Shown here: piece by piece, positions 15,152 through 23,221 of the stretch | How positions within the stretch are numbered: position 1 is the first letter of the stretch | Layout of the letters: the number at the start of each line of letters is the position of its first letter | Assembly: GCF_005860765.1 (NCBI RefSeq) | Contig: NZ_VCEI01000021.1 | Span: forward strand, 682,001-746,000 | Direction: 5' to 3' | Source of the DNA: Dyadobacter sediminis | Lineage (GTDB): Bacteria > Bacteroidota > Bacteroidia > Cytophagales > Spirosomataceae | Length of the DNA: 64,000 bases | The notes under the pieces: model-generated | Database searches by the model: none | Seen by the model: the letters and a program-made list of their open reading frames with translations, nothing else | What the model was told of the DNA's origin: nothing | Position numbers and translations under genes: made by a program

Positions 15152-17944
15152 CAGACCAAGCTGACTTTTAGGAGAACGTGCTCCCTTTTTCGTTTTCTTT
15201 TTGGCTTTTACATCACCTTCGAGATCTTCTTCTGCTGTTTCAGCAACTTCGGGTTCATCGGGCACGTCTGCGATTGTTTCCGCCGGAACGTCTGTCTCAG
15301 TTACTTCGGAAGCTTGCACATTGGCTGATTCTCCGTCGTTGCTCGTTTCAGCGTCATTGCCGGCAGATTCCTCTGCGGTGATTTCTGCGTCATTTTCTTC
15401 CTGTACTTCTTCTTCCGGCAATCCGGTTGTTTCTTCCACCGGGTCGGGCAGAGAAGGCAGCCAGCTTACTTCCTTGAACTTTTCCGTAGGCAGCTTGTAA
15501 CCCATGGCGCGCCAGCCGCGGATGTCCACGAGTTCTTCTATGTTATACTCTTCATGGGTTTGTTCCCTCTGTGCCGTTTTGGCCAGGACAATCCGAAGCT
15601 GCGGCCGTTTGTCTGTGCTCGCAAGAAGCAGTTTGCTGTTTTTGGAGTCGCTGATAAACAGGAATTTCTTGTCACGTGATGAAGTCTCAATGTTAAAACG
15701 CTTGATAAAATGCTGTTTCTGGCTGCCGTCGTAATACAAAGCCGTGATCGGAAGCAATGGATCAAACTTCTTCACAAGCAGCACTTCATTGGACATGTAA
15801 TGGTTTGTAAGGTCATAATTGGTCAGTTCGTAAGTACCGTCCTTGTAAATAACCAGAATGCTGTCCGCAGAGTCAAAGTTGCCAAGATATTCACCTCTTT
15901 CGTCCCGGTTCAATCTTCCTACGATCGGATCGAACCACATATCCACGCCGCCGAGCGTTGACCTTCCGGCTTGTTTAAGCGTAAGTTTTCTGACCGGATA
16001 ACGCGTAAGGATATTTCCCATGGCATTTCGGTTCTTGATCAGCAGATCGGCAAAGTTGAAATCAAACTGTTTTACTTTCGCTTTGCTCTGCGCCGTTAAG
16101 TTAACGGTTATAATCTCGGCTTCTCCGTTTTCATTGGCTGTAAAATACGTGATCTTCGATTTGGGTGTGCCTTGCGTAAGATCGTACTCACGGTCACGGG
16201 TCACGGCTGTAATCTGGCATCGTTTGATATAGGACATGCCGCTTTTTCCGTCGAGGTAAACAAGGTTATAAACCATGCGTTCATCGTTTTTCACGAAGAC
16301 CGCACAATGAATAATGTCTTTTCCGACGAATACTTTTTCCTGAATCTTAGTAACCAGGCATTTTCCGTCTGCACGGAATATGATGATGTCGTCAATATCC
16401 GAGCAATCCGTTACGTATTCATCTTTTTTAAGCCCGTATCCGATAAAACCTTCTGCGCGGTTTACATACAGTTTCTGGTTATTGGCCGCTACGATATTGG
16501 CTGCGATCTGGTTGAATGCCCGGATTTCGGTTCTTCTCTGACGTCCTTTTCCGTACTTTTTAAGCAAATCCTTGAAGTAATCGATTGCGAATCGGGTGAT
16601 ATGGGCCAGATTGTCTTCCGTTTCGGCAAGTTCTTCCTGCCATTTACGCATGAGCTCATCCGCTTTGAAGCCGTCGTATTTTGAAATACGCTTGATCCTG
16701 ATCTCGGTCAGTGCAACAATATCGTCTTCTGTGATTTCCCGGTAGAACTGTTTTTTGTAAGGTTTCAGTCCTTTGTCAATGGTTTGGATAACAGCTTCAA
16801 AAGTTTCACATTCCTCAATGTTGCGGTAAATGCGTTTTTCTATGAATATCTTTTCAAGCGAACCGTAAAGGATTTTTTCCAGCAAAGCCAGCCTTTTGAT
16901 TTCGAGCTCACGCTGCAGCAAATGAACGGTCTGATGCGTGTTGTATTTCAGAATATCCGTTACGCCTACAAAATGCGGTTTTTCGGCAATAATGATACAG
17001 GCATTCGGAGATATGGAAACCTCACATTCCGTAAAGGCGTATAAAGCATCCATCGTAATGTCCGGTGAAACGCCCGGCGCAAGGTGCACCTGAATTTCCA
17101 CTTCCGCGGCCGTATTGTCTACAACCTTTTTGATCTTGATTTTACCGGCGTCATTGGCTTTTACAATGGAGTCGATCAGAGAAGTCGTTGTGGTTCCGAA
17201 CGGAATGTCGCGGATCACCAGCATCTTTTTGTCTTCCTCCTCGATTCTGGCGCGTACGCGTACTTTACCTCCGCGCTGTCCGTCATTGTAATTGGAAATG
17301 TCAATTTGTCCGCCGGTAAGGAAATCAGGATAAATCGTTGCCTCTTTTCCCTGCAGTACGGCAATGGAAGCTTCGATCAGCTCACAGAAATTATGCGGCA
17401 TGATCTTCGTCGACAAACCGACTGCAATCCCTTCCACGCCAAGTGAAAGCAGCAAAGGGAACTTCACAGGAAGCGTTACCGGTTCGCGCTTGCGTCCGTC
17501 GTACGACAACTGCCATTCGGTCGTGTCATCATTGAAAACAATTTCCCGTGCAAAACGCGAAAGCCGTACTTCAATATAACGTGCCGCTGCCGCGCTGTCG
17601 CCCGTGCGGATATCGCCCCAGTTTCCCTGCGTATCAAAAAGCAGTTCTTTCTGACCGATGTTTACAATCGCATCATAAATGGAAGCATCTCCGTGCGGGT
17701 GATACTGCATGGACGAGCCGACTACATTGGCTACTTTGTTGAACCGTCCGTCGTCCATTTCATTCAGCGCATGCATGATCCGCCGCTGGACGGGTTTAAG
17801 GCCATCTTCTACTGCCGGAACGGCACGTTCCAGAATCACATAGGATGCATAATCAAGAAACCAGCTTTCATATAAACCCGAAATGGGCAATTTATCGTGT
17901 AATCCACTATCTTCTACGTCAGGCGTAGTTCCGTTTTCGTCCAT
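15146..17944 (-). CDS. parC: DNA topoisomerase IV subunit A (ParC-type)
   Basis: A 932-residue type IIA topoisomerase A subunit; with a B subunit not in this window it breaks, passes and rejoins double-stranded DNA to separate daughter chromosomes. Catalytic Tyr123 is in AARYIEVRLS. The quinolone-resistance region reads HPHGDASIYDA at residues 82-92, with Ser88. The sequence LILERAVPAVEDGLKPVQRR-like start and the overall N-terminal half resemble ParC rather than GyrA of Bacteroidota; the C-terminal beta-pinwheel lacks an evident GyrA box. A low-complexity acidic tail rich in Glu, Ala, Val and Thr (roughly residues 840-915) ends in a basic segment KKTKKGARSPKSQ. Confidence 0.92.
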   Translation of the reverse strand: MDENGTTPDVEDSGLHDKLPISGLYESWFLDYASYVILERAVPAVEDGLKPVQRRIMHALNEMDDGRFNKVANVVGSSMQYHPHGDASIYDAIVNIGQKELLFDTQGNWGDIRTGDSAAAARYIEVRLSRFAREIVFNDDTTEWQLSYDGRKREPVTLPVKFPLLLSLGVEGIAVGLSTKIMPHNFCELIEASIAVLQGKEATIYPDFLTGGQIDISNYNDGQRGGKVRVRARIEEEDKKMLVIRDIPFGTTTTSLIDSIVKANDAGKIKIKKVVDNTAAEVEIQVHLAPGVSPDITMDALYAFTECEVSISPNACIIIAEKPHFVGVTDILKYNTHQTVHLLQRELEIKRLALLEKILYGSLEKIFIEKRIYRNIEECETFEAVIQTIDKGLKPYKKQFYREITEDDIVALTEIRIKRISKYDGFKADELMRKWQEELAETEDNLAHITRFAIDYFKDLLKKYGKGRQRRTEIRAFNQIAANIVAANNQKLYVNRAEGFIGYGLKKDEYVTDCSDIDDIIIFRADGKCLVTKIQEKVFVGKDIIHCAVFVKNDERMVYNLVYLDGKSGMSYIKRCQITAVTRDREYDLTQGTPKSKITYFTANENGEAEIITVNLTAQSKAKVKQFDFNFADLLIKNRNAMGNILTRYPVRKLTLKQAGRSTLGGVDMWFDPIVGRLNRDERGEYLGNFDSADSILVIYKDGTYELTNYDLTNHYMSNEVLLVKKFDPLLPITALYYDGSQKQHFIKRFNIETSSRDKKFLFISDSKNSKLLLASTDKRPQLRIVLAKTAQREQTHEEYNIEELVDIRGWRAMGYKLPTEKFKEVSWLPSLPDPVEETTGLPEEEVQEENDAEITAEESAGNDAETSNDGESANVQASEVTETDVPAETIADVPDEPEVAETAEEDLEGDVKAKKKTKKGARSPKSQLGLF

Positions 17945-18115
17945 AAATTAAGGAGGAACCAGGTTTTAAGTATTCTGTAAAAAATAAAATAAGGCAAATT
18001 TTTCTTACCGGCTTTCACTGCAGAACCGGTACATTCCATTGAACGAAGCTGAGTGAAGATTGCCGTAAGAATCCTTTGATTTACCTGCTAATATAGCAAA
18101 AAAATGCGATATTTC

Positions 18116-18769
18116 TTAGTTTTCGGAGTCACTAATATCTGCATTGAGCACAGTAAGAAGTTCGCTGATCATCATAGCCGTTGCACCCCATATTTTATAA
18201 CCCTGCACCATATAATGCGGAGCATGAACCTGTTCGCCGCGAATCTGAATATCGCTGGAACCAATGATGTTGACGTCGGAAATCTCTTCCAGTTTTATCT
18301 CGAAAATATCTTCCACTTCGCGCGGGTCCGGATAAAAATCCGGCCGGTAAGGCATGGTCGCAATCACCGGCAAAACATAAAAATTACTGGCAGGAATAAA
18401 AAGCTCGGTCAGGATTCCCAGTACTTTCACATCCGTGAGCCGGAGCCCGATTTCTTCCTGTGCTTCGCGCAGGGCAGTGCGCATCAGATTTTCGTCTGTG
18501 GGCTCATACCGCCCGCCGGGAAACGCAACCTGCCCGGAATGAACGCCGTCATAAGCCGGACGGAGTATCAGCGGAAAATATATTTCATCCTTGTGCGGAT
18601 AAAACAACACCAGAACGGCACTTTTTCTGGTCCTTGCATTGGGTTTGAAGTTCAGCCTGAGTTTGCTTGATGCCTGCATGATCCGGTGTGCTGACTCACC
18701 GGGAAGCGGATATTTCAGTTTTTTGGTAAGTTGAGAAGTAAATAAGGAAAAAGATCCTAATGTGGCCAT
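18116..18769 (-). CDS. Nudix hydrolase, probable CoA pyrophosphatase
   Basis: A 217-residue Nudix protein. The Nudix box reads GGRYEPTDENLMRTALREAQEEIGL split over about residues 93-117, with the REAQEE metal-binding core. The preceding LILRPAYDGVHSGQVAFPGG is the UPF0035/NuBI motif that marks CoA pyrophosphatases (NudL/YeaB type), which cleave CoA to phosphopantetheine and 3',5'-ADP. It is cytoplasmic. A TATATTTG element about 90 bases upstream separates it from the FAD oxidoreductase gene. Confidence 0.9.
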   Translation of the reverse strand: MATLGSFSLFTSQLTKKLKYPLPGESAHRIMQASSKLRLNFKPNARTRKSAVLVLFYPHKDEIYFPLILRPAYDGVHSGQVAFPGGRYEPTDENLMRTALREAQEEIGLRLTDVKVLGILTELFIPASNFYVLPVIATMPYRPDFYPDPREVEDIFEIKLEEISDVNIIGSSDIQIRGEQVHAPHYMVQGYKIWGATAMMISELLTVLNADISDSEN

Positions 18770-18856
18770 AGAGGCTTTCCGTTGAATATGTATCTGTTGT
18801 TAGCTTTGGTATAAATTTCAGGTTCCGGCCTGTTCGCCTGGGAAAACCTGTTTATG

Positions 18857-18864
18857 CAAATATA
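18857..18864 (-). promoter_or_regulatory. Promoter -7 element for the Nudix gene
   Basis: Reads TATATTTG on the minus strand, an exact TAnnTTTG; no clear -33. It lies between the FAD oxidoreductase stop and the Nudix start. Confidence 0.45.
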
Positions 18865-18893
18865 ATAATAACGATAAAAGATATAATAAGTAT

Positions 18894-20474
18894 TTATTGC
18901 TGCGAATTAGCGTACAACTTTACCAGTTGTTCCGCGCATCGTTCTCCGTCCATGGCAGCCGACATAATCCCGCCGGCATAACCTGCGCCTTCTCCGCACG
19001 GAAACAATCCTTTTATTTCAGGATGTTCACAACTGTCGCGCTCCCTCGGAATCCGCACGGGTGACGAAGTTCTGCTTTCCACGCCAATGAGTTGCGCCTG
19101 CGGAGAAATGTAGCCTTTCATTTTTTGTCCGAAATCAGAAAGTGCGTCTTTAAGCGGAAATGCAATGTTGGGCGGAAGCACATCGCGCAGGTCAACGGCA
19201 TGCAATCCCGGCTGATACGACGTTTCTCTCAGCTCCGAAGAAACCTTTCCTTTGATAAAATCCGTGGCAAGCTGCGCAGGAGCAGTCTGCGTTGCGCCGG
19301 CAGCCATACAAGCCGTTTGTTCCAGTTCTTTCTGAAAGTGCAGGCCCGCCAGCGGACCGAATTCACGATACGGCAAAAGATCTTCTTCTTCAATGGAAAC
19401 CACAATGCCGGAATTGGCAAAAGGCGAATCTCTTCTCGAAGGCGACATGCCGTTTACAACCACTTCGCCCGAAGCCGTTGTAGCCGGTACGATAAATCCG
19501 CCCGGGCACATGCAAAAGGAAAATACGCCGCGCTGCACGCCTTTGTAGCGCGTTTGGGTCACAAGGCTGTACGACGCTGCCGGAAGATAAGGCCCGCGGT
19601 CAGTTTCACAGTGATACTGAATCTTGTCAATAATGCGCTGCGGATGTTCAATGCGGACGCCCATTGCAAACGACTTGCTTTCAATAAGGATACTTTTGGC
19701 ATGTAGCATTTCGTAAATATCACGCGCGGAATGTCCGGTTGCCAAAATTACGCCAATGCCTCTATGTTCCTGATCCGAATCCGTGACAATGCCTTTGATG
19801 CTGTTCTGCTCAATAATCAGGTCCGTAACCTTGGTGTCGAAATGGATTTCACCGCCTGCTTTCAGGATGCTTTCGCGCATTTCCGAAACAACAAGCGGCA
19901 GTTTATTGGTGCCGATATGCGGATGCGTGTCAACGAGGATTTGTTCATTGGCACCATGCCCCACAAAAATTTCAAGTACCCTGCGGATATCGCCGCGTTT
20001 ATTGGAACGGGTGTAAAGTTTTCCGTCCGAGTAAGTTCCGGCGCCGCCTTCTCCGAAGCAATAGTTGGATTCGGCGTTTACAATATGTTCCTTGTTGATG
20101 GCGGCCAGATCGCGGCGGCGGGCGCGCACATCTTTTCCTCTTTCAAACAGAACGGGTTTTACACCCAGTTCAATCATCCGCAGGGCGGCAAACATACCCG
20201 CAGGCCCGCATCCGATAATAATGGCTTGCGGCCGGTTGCTTACATCCGGGTAATCCAGTTGCGGGATTAAGGACGGCGGGATTTCATTGACAAAGACCTC
20301 AGCCTGAACATTGACTTTTACCTGTTTGCTCCGGGCATCGATGGACTGGCGCAATTTGCGGATCACCGGCTGTTCTTTCTTCCGAAGCCTCAGTTTTTTT
20401 GTAATATGCTGACGTAAATTGTCATCGTCCAGCGCTATTTCCGGCGCCAGCGTAAGTTGAAGTGTATATTGCAT
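18894..20474 (-). CDS. COG2509-type FAD-dependent oxidoreductase
   Basis: A 526-residue flavoprotein. An N-terminal basic beta-alpha domain of about 80 residues precedes the dinucleotide-binding motif IIGCGPAGM at residues 86-94, with a second FAD contact in the C-terminal GLFPCGEGAGYAGGIMSAAMDG. The pattern is that of the widely conserved 'uncharacterised FAD-dependent dehydrogenase' group; the substrate is unknown. The ATG at 20474 is chosen because the family starts with the MQYTLQL strand and a TATCTTTG promoter lies about 30 bases upstream, within the longer open frame. Cytoplasmic. Confidence 0.9.
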   Translation of the reverse strand: MQYTLQLTLAPEIALDDDNLRQHITKKLRLRKKEQPVIRKLRQSIDARSKQVKVNVQAEVFVNEIPPSLIPQLDYPDVSNRPQAIIIGCGPAGMFAALRMIELGVKPVLFERGKDVRARRRDLAAINKEHIVNAESNYCFGEGGAGTYSDGKLYTRSNKRGDIRRVLEIFVGHGANEQILVDTHPHIGTNKLPLVVSEMRESILKAGGEIHFDTKVTDLIIEQNSIKGIVTDSDQEHRGIGVILATGHSARDIYEMLHAKSILIESKSFAMGVRIEHPQRIIDKIQYHCETDRGPYLPAASYSLVTQTRYKGVQRGVFSFCMCPGGFIVPATTASGEVVVNGMSPSRRDSPFANSGIVVSIEEEDLLPYREFGPLAGLHFQKELEQTACMAAGATQTAPAQLATDFIKGKVSSELRETSYQPGLHAVDLRDVLPPNIAFPLKDALSDFGQKMKGYISPQAQLIGVESRTSSPVRIPRERDSCEHPEIKGLFPCGEGAGYAGGIMSAAMDGERCAEQLVKLYANSQQ

Positions 20475-20503
20475 TTTAGAAAGGGATTTAGCCTTTAATG
20501 CTG

Positions 20504-20532
20504 CAAAGATACGGAATTTCGGCATTTTTCAG
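20504..20532 (-). promoter_or_regulatory. Promoter for the FAD oxidoreductase gene
   Basis: Minus-strand TATCTTTG (20511 to 20504) with CTG (20532 to 20530) 18 bases upstream. The predicted leader is about 23 bases; this supports the ATG at 20474. Confidence 0.55.
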
Positions 20533-20609
20533 CTTAACAGACTTCAAGAATAGTCGTAAAATACATCGCTGAAATCCGGATTAAACCAGTAAAGCCTTTC
20601 TTGATGAAT

Positions 20610-22100
20610 TCAATTGATCATTCTTTTCAAAGCCTTTCTCAGTTCTTCGTTTTTATGCTTTTTCTGGAGAATGACGGGCGCTGCAATGCGTTCCTTGCAG
20701 TCGAACAGTGAACAGCGTTCGCAAGTCTGGTTTACTTCTCTTGCAACCAGGTTCGGGTCGTTCAGAAATGCCAGCTTTTCACGCGTTTGTTCATCCAGGT
20801 AAATTCCCATGGAAACACTTACGTTCAGGTTCGGAGTAGGGGACATGACCTGCGCGAAACTGATTACGAGGTATTCGTCGCGTGTGTCAATATAAGTGGA
20901 TTTCTGTGCTTTGCAGAGGATGCGAGGCGTTTCCTTGTTACGGATTAAATCGCCAAGATCATTCAAAATGGTCAGTGCGACCCAGCGGCGGCAGTAATGT
21001 TCATCTTTGACCGTGTGCGGATAATGCTTTCTGGAAATGTGCATTTCCTTGGTCATATCAAAAATATTCTGGCCTACGAAATTGTTGAAACGGGAAAAAA
21101 AGATCTGGTTTATACCAAAATAGCGCGGCAGAATATTGCTCAATCTATAACAGAACGACTCAGGCGTTGTGTTGAACTGATGAATAAGTCCGATAAACTT
21201 TTCCGGCTGCCATGTTTGCTGCTGAAATACTTCTGCAATAGCCGGAACAAGCAGGTTTCTTTTGATGATAATGGCGCTGGAAAAGTAAGATGCCTTGAAA
21301 TTGCTCAGCAATTGTTCAAAAGACTCGGCTTCCACGAGCGCGGTCGTGTGCAGGCGGTTTTTTAAATTCAAGACGATATAACCGATTTCCCTTCCGAAAA
21401 TAAATGCCCGCTGAACCGAAGTCAGATGCATGTTCATGAGCAGACGGTTGCTGTTCGCGCCGGTTATCGTCAGCGAACGGACACTGGCAAATTCGGGGTT
21501 AATCCTTTCATTGATGTTTTCAATGACATAATTGTACCGGTTTGTGAGGATTTCGGCAAGGTAATTTTCATCCAGAAGTTTTTCCTGTTCAACGCCGTGA
21601 CTTTCCAGAAAACGTTCGGCTTCCTGCTCGATGTCCTCGAAATAATTGTCGTGCATTTCCTGATAAGTGCGCAGTGCTGAGAAATAAAATTTCTCAATCG
21701 ACATATTGTAGTTCCGGGCAATTTCAATCAGCGTTCCCACAAATGCACTGATTTTGGTAGGCGCATCCGAAAGTATTTCAAGAAGATTGGCCGGATCAAT
21801 TCCGAAAAGTTCGAGCGGAAGTTCGGTCAGGACGTTGGAGCTCAGCAGATCGGAAATCGGTTCGAGCCTTTTGCTGAGTTTCAGGGAAACGAGCGTGTCA
21901 TAATCAACGTCCATGGCATTCGCCAGGGCAATAATCTTGTCTGATTTCGGATACTTTTTCCCTTTTTCAATTTCATTGATATAGGAAATGGACAGTCCGG
22001 ATTTCTGCGAAAGTTCACTGAGTGACATTCCTTTGTCGAGCCGGAGCTGTTTGAGCTTCAATCCAAAAACCAGTCTTACATTATCGGTGTTTATTGCCAC
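20610..22100 (-). CDS. XRE-family regulator with ScfR-type C-terminal domain
   Basis: A 496-residue protein. Residues about 10-70 form a helix-turn-helix (LKLKQLRLDKGMSLSELSQKSGLSISYINEIEKG). A middle region resembles the IrrE/ImmA N-terminal-like segment, although I do not see an HExxH protease motif. The C-terminal third with CERCSLFDCKERIAAP matches the short-chain fatty acyl-CoA regulator type, which in other bacteria senses acyl-CoAs to control glyoxylate, methylcitrate or acetate genes. The GTG at 22100 (giving VAINTDNVRLVFGLKLKQ) is preferred over the TTG at 22130. Targets cannot be told here; no such pathway genes are adjacent. Confidence 0.88.
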   Translation of the reverse strand: MAINTDNVRLVFGLKLKQLRLDKGMSLSELSQKSGLSISYINEIEKGKKYPKSDKIIALANAMDVDYDTLVSLKLSKRLEPISDLLSSNVLTELPLELFGIDPANLLEILSDAPTKISAFVGTLIEIARNYNMSIEKFYFSALRTYQEMHDNYFEDIEQEAERFLESHGVEQEKLLDENYLAEILTNRYNYVIENINERINPEFASVRSLTITGANSNRLLMNMHLTSVQRAFIFGREIGYIVLNLKNRLHTTALVEAESFEQLLSNFKASYFSSAIIIKRNLLVPAIAEVFQQQTWQPEKFIGLIHQFNTTPESFCYRLSNILPRYFGINQIFFSRFNNFVGQNIFDMTKEMHISRKHYPHTVKDEHYCRRWVALTILNDLGDLIRNKETPRILCKAQKSTYIDTRDEYLVISFAQVMSPTPNLNVSVSMGIYLDEQTREKLAFLNDPNLVAREVNQTCERCSLFDCKERIAAPVILQKKHKNEELRKALKRMIN

Positions 22101-22164
22101 GGTATAAAAGTGTAATGACCTGAACGGCAATGAAAATGCTATCAGGGGATTTTAACAGGAAACA

Positions 22165-22194
22165 CAAAATTAGAAATACCCGCCATATTCACAG
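22165..22194 (-). promoter_or_regulatory. Promoter for the ScfR-type regulator
   Basis: Minus-strand TAATTTTG (22172 to 22165) with CTG (22194 to 22192) 19 bases upstream. The leader would be about 58 bases to the GTG at 22100. Confidence 0.5.
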
Positions 22195-22205
22195 AATTCA
22201 TTTAC

Positions 22206-22243
22206 AAACAAAAAGCGGAATCCGTCCGTGACCGATTCCGCTT
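22206..22243 (-). terminator. Rho-independent terminator after the outer-membrane barrel gene
   Basis: Perfect 10-bp stem (22234-22243 with 22213-22222), 11-base loop, followed on the minus strand by a T-rich run. It separates the barrel gene from the regulator downstream. Confidence 0.85.
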
Positions 22244-22265
22244 CTCCGGTTTTAACCCTGTTTTA

Positions 22266-22937
22266 TCAGAAAATAGCGTAGCCCAGTGTAGCCTGGAACA
22301 AGTTGCTTTTCTTGCCAAACTGGGAAGCAGTAGTGGCATTGTCAAAATTAATTTTGGCTACATCCGTAAAATTTCCTTCGTAGCGGACATCCACGCTTAA
22401 CCTTCCAAAATCGACGCCAACGCCTGCCTGATAACCGTACGCCACTCTGTTCCTGAATTCGGCATTTGCATTATCTCCAGTTATGTCGTTAAAAGAATCA
22501 CCGATTTTTCCATTGCTCGATAATCTCAGGGAAGCCATCGGACCAACGTTGATACGCAGGAAACGAACCAGGCGGACACCGAAAAGTACCGGTACGTCAA
22601 AGTTGGAAAAGCGTACGTCTACTTTCCCTTCCGAGTTCTGAACGCCATTTTCAAATACATTGAACTGACCGCCTTTCTGAGAAAGCAGGAATTCCGGCTG
22701 AATGTAAAATTTCTTGCCGTAACGGAAATAAACACCGCCTACGAAGCCCAGAGAGCGATTATCATTATCTTTAAAGTTGAAGGCCGTACTGGTTTGTGAA
22801 AGGGATAAATCGTTGCTGCCATTGATGTTTGACAAGTTTGCACCAGCTTTGATACCAAATCTGAAAGCCGGATCATACTGTGCAGATGCAGTATAGCTGA
22901 TCAGCATGGCGCACAGCGCAATCATAATGTTTTTCAT
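22266..22937 (-). CDS. Small outer-membrane beta-barrel protein (PorT-like family)
   Basis: A 223-residue protein with a clear signal peptide ending TASAQ (about residue 19-20). The mature part starts FRFGIKAGANLSN, the hallmark of the Bacteroidota outer-membrane beta-barrel family that includes PorT, with alternating strands throughout and a C-terminal aromatic strand ending in F. Specific function unknown. It has its own terminator and is monocistronic. Upstream (22938-23221) only the divergent leuS promoter is recognised. Confidence 0.88.
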   Translation of the reverse strand: MKNIMIALCAMLISYTASAQYDPAFRFGIKAGANLSNINGSNDLSLSQTSTAFNFKDNDNRSLGFVGGVYFRYGKKFYIQPEFLLSQKGGQFNVFENGVQNSEGKVDVRFSNFDVPVLFGVRLVRFLRINVGPMASLRLSSNGKIGDSFNDITGDNANAEFRNRVAYGYQAGVGVDFGRLSVDVRYEGNFTDVAKINFDNATTASQFGKKSNLFQATLGYAIF

Positions 22938-23105
22938 AATTTCAATAATTTAAATGAATTGTACTTTAGCAACATGCTAAAAAGCTGTGCCCGTTATATA
23001 GTACCTTTAAATAAAGAAAACTGTGCATTTGTTTCTACAAAGCCGGATGATGCAAGCAAGAGAAAATGAATTAAGCCGGAAATGCCTGAATATGATCAAA
23101 AAAGC

Positions 23106-23113
23106 TAATTTTG
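23106..23113 (+). promoter_or_regulatory. Promoter -7 element for leuS
   Basis: TAATTTTG, an exact TAnnTTTG, with CTG 17 bases upstream. It gives a leader of about 100 bases before the leuS ATG at 23222. Confidence 0.5.
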
Positions 23114-23221
23114 CGGTCGATTTTACAAACAGGAAGCGGTTCGCATTTTCTTCTGAAACCATTGGAATGAAGACGGGATTTGTAGCGGCACCGTTTCGGA
23201 ACAGGGATAAATATTAATAAT

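Noticed and set aside
23023-23217. Open frame of 64 codons just before leuS
   Set aside because: It overlaps the leuS promoter element at 23106-23113, has no recognisable domain and lies in an AT-rich leader.
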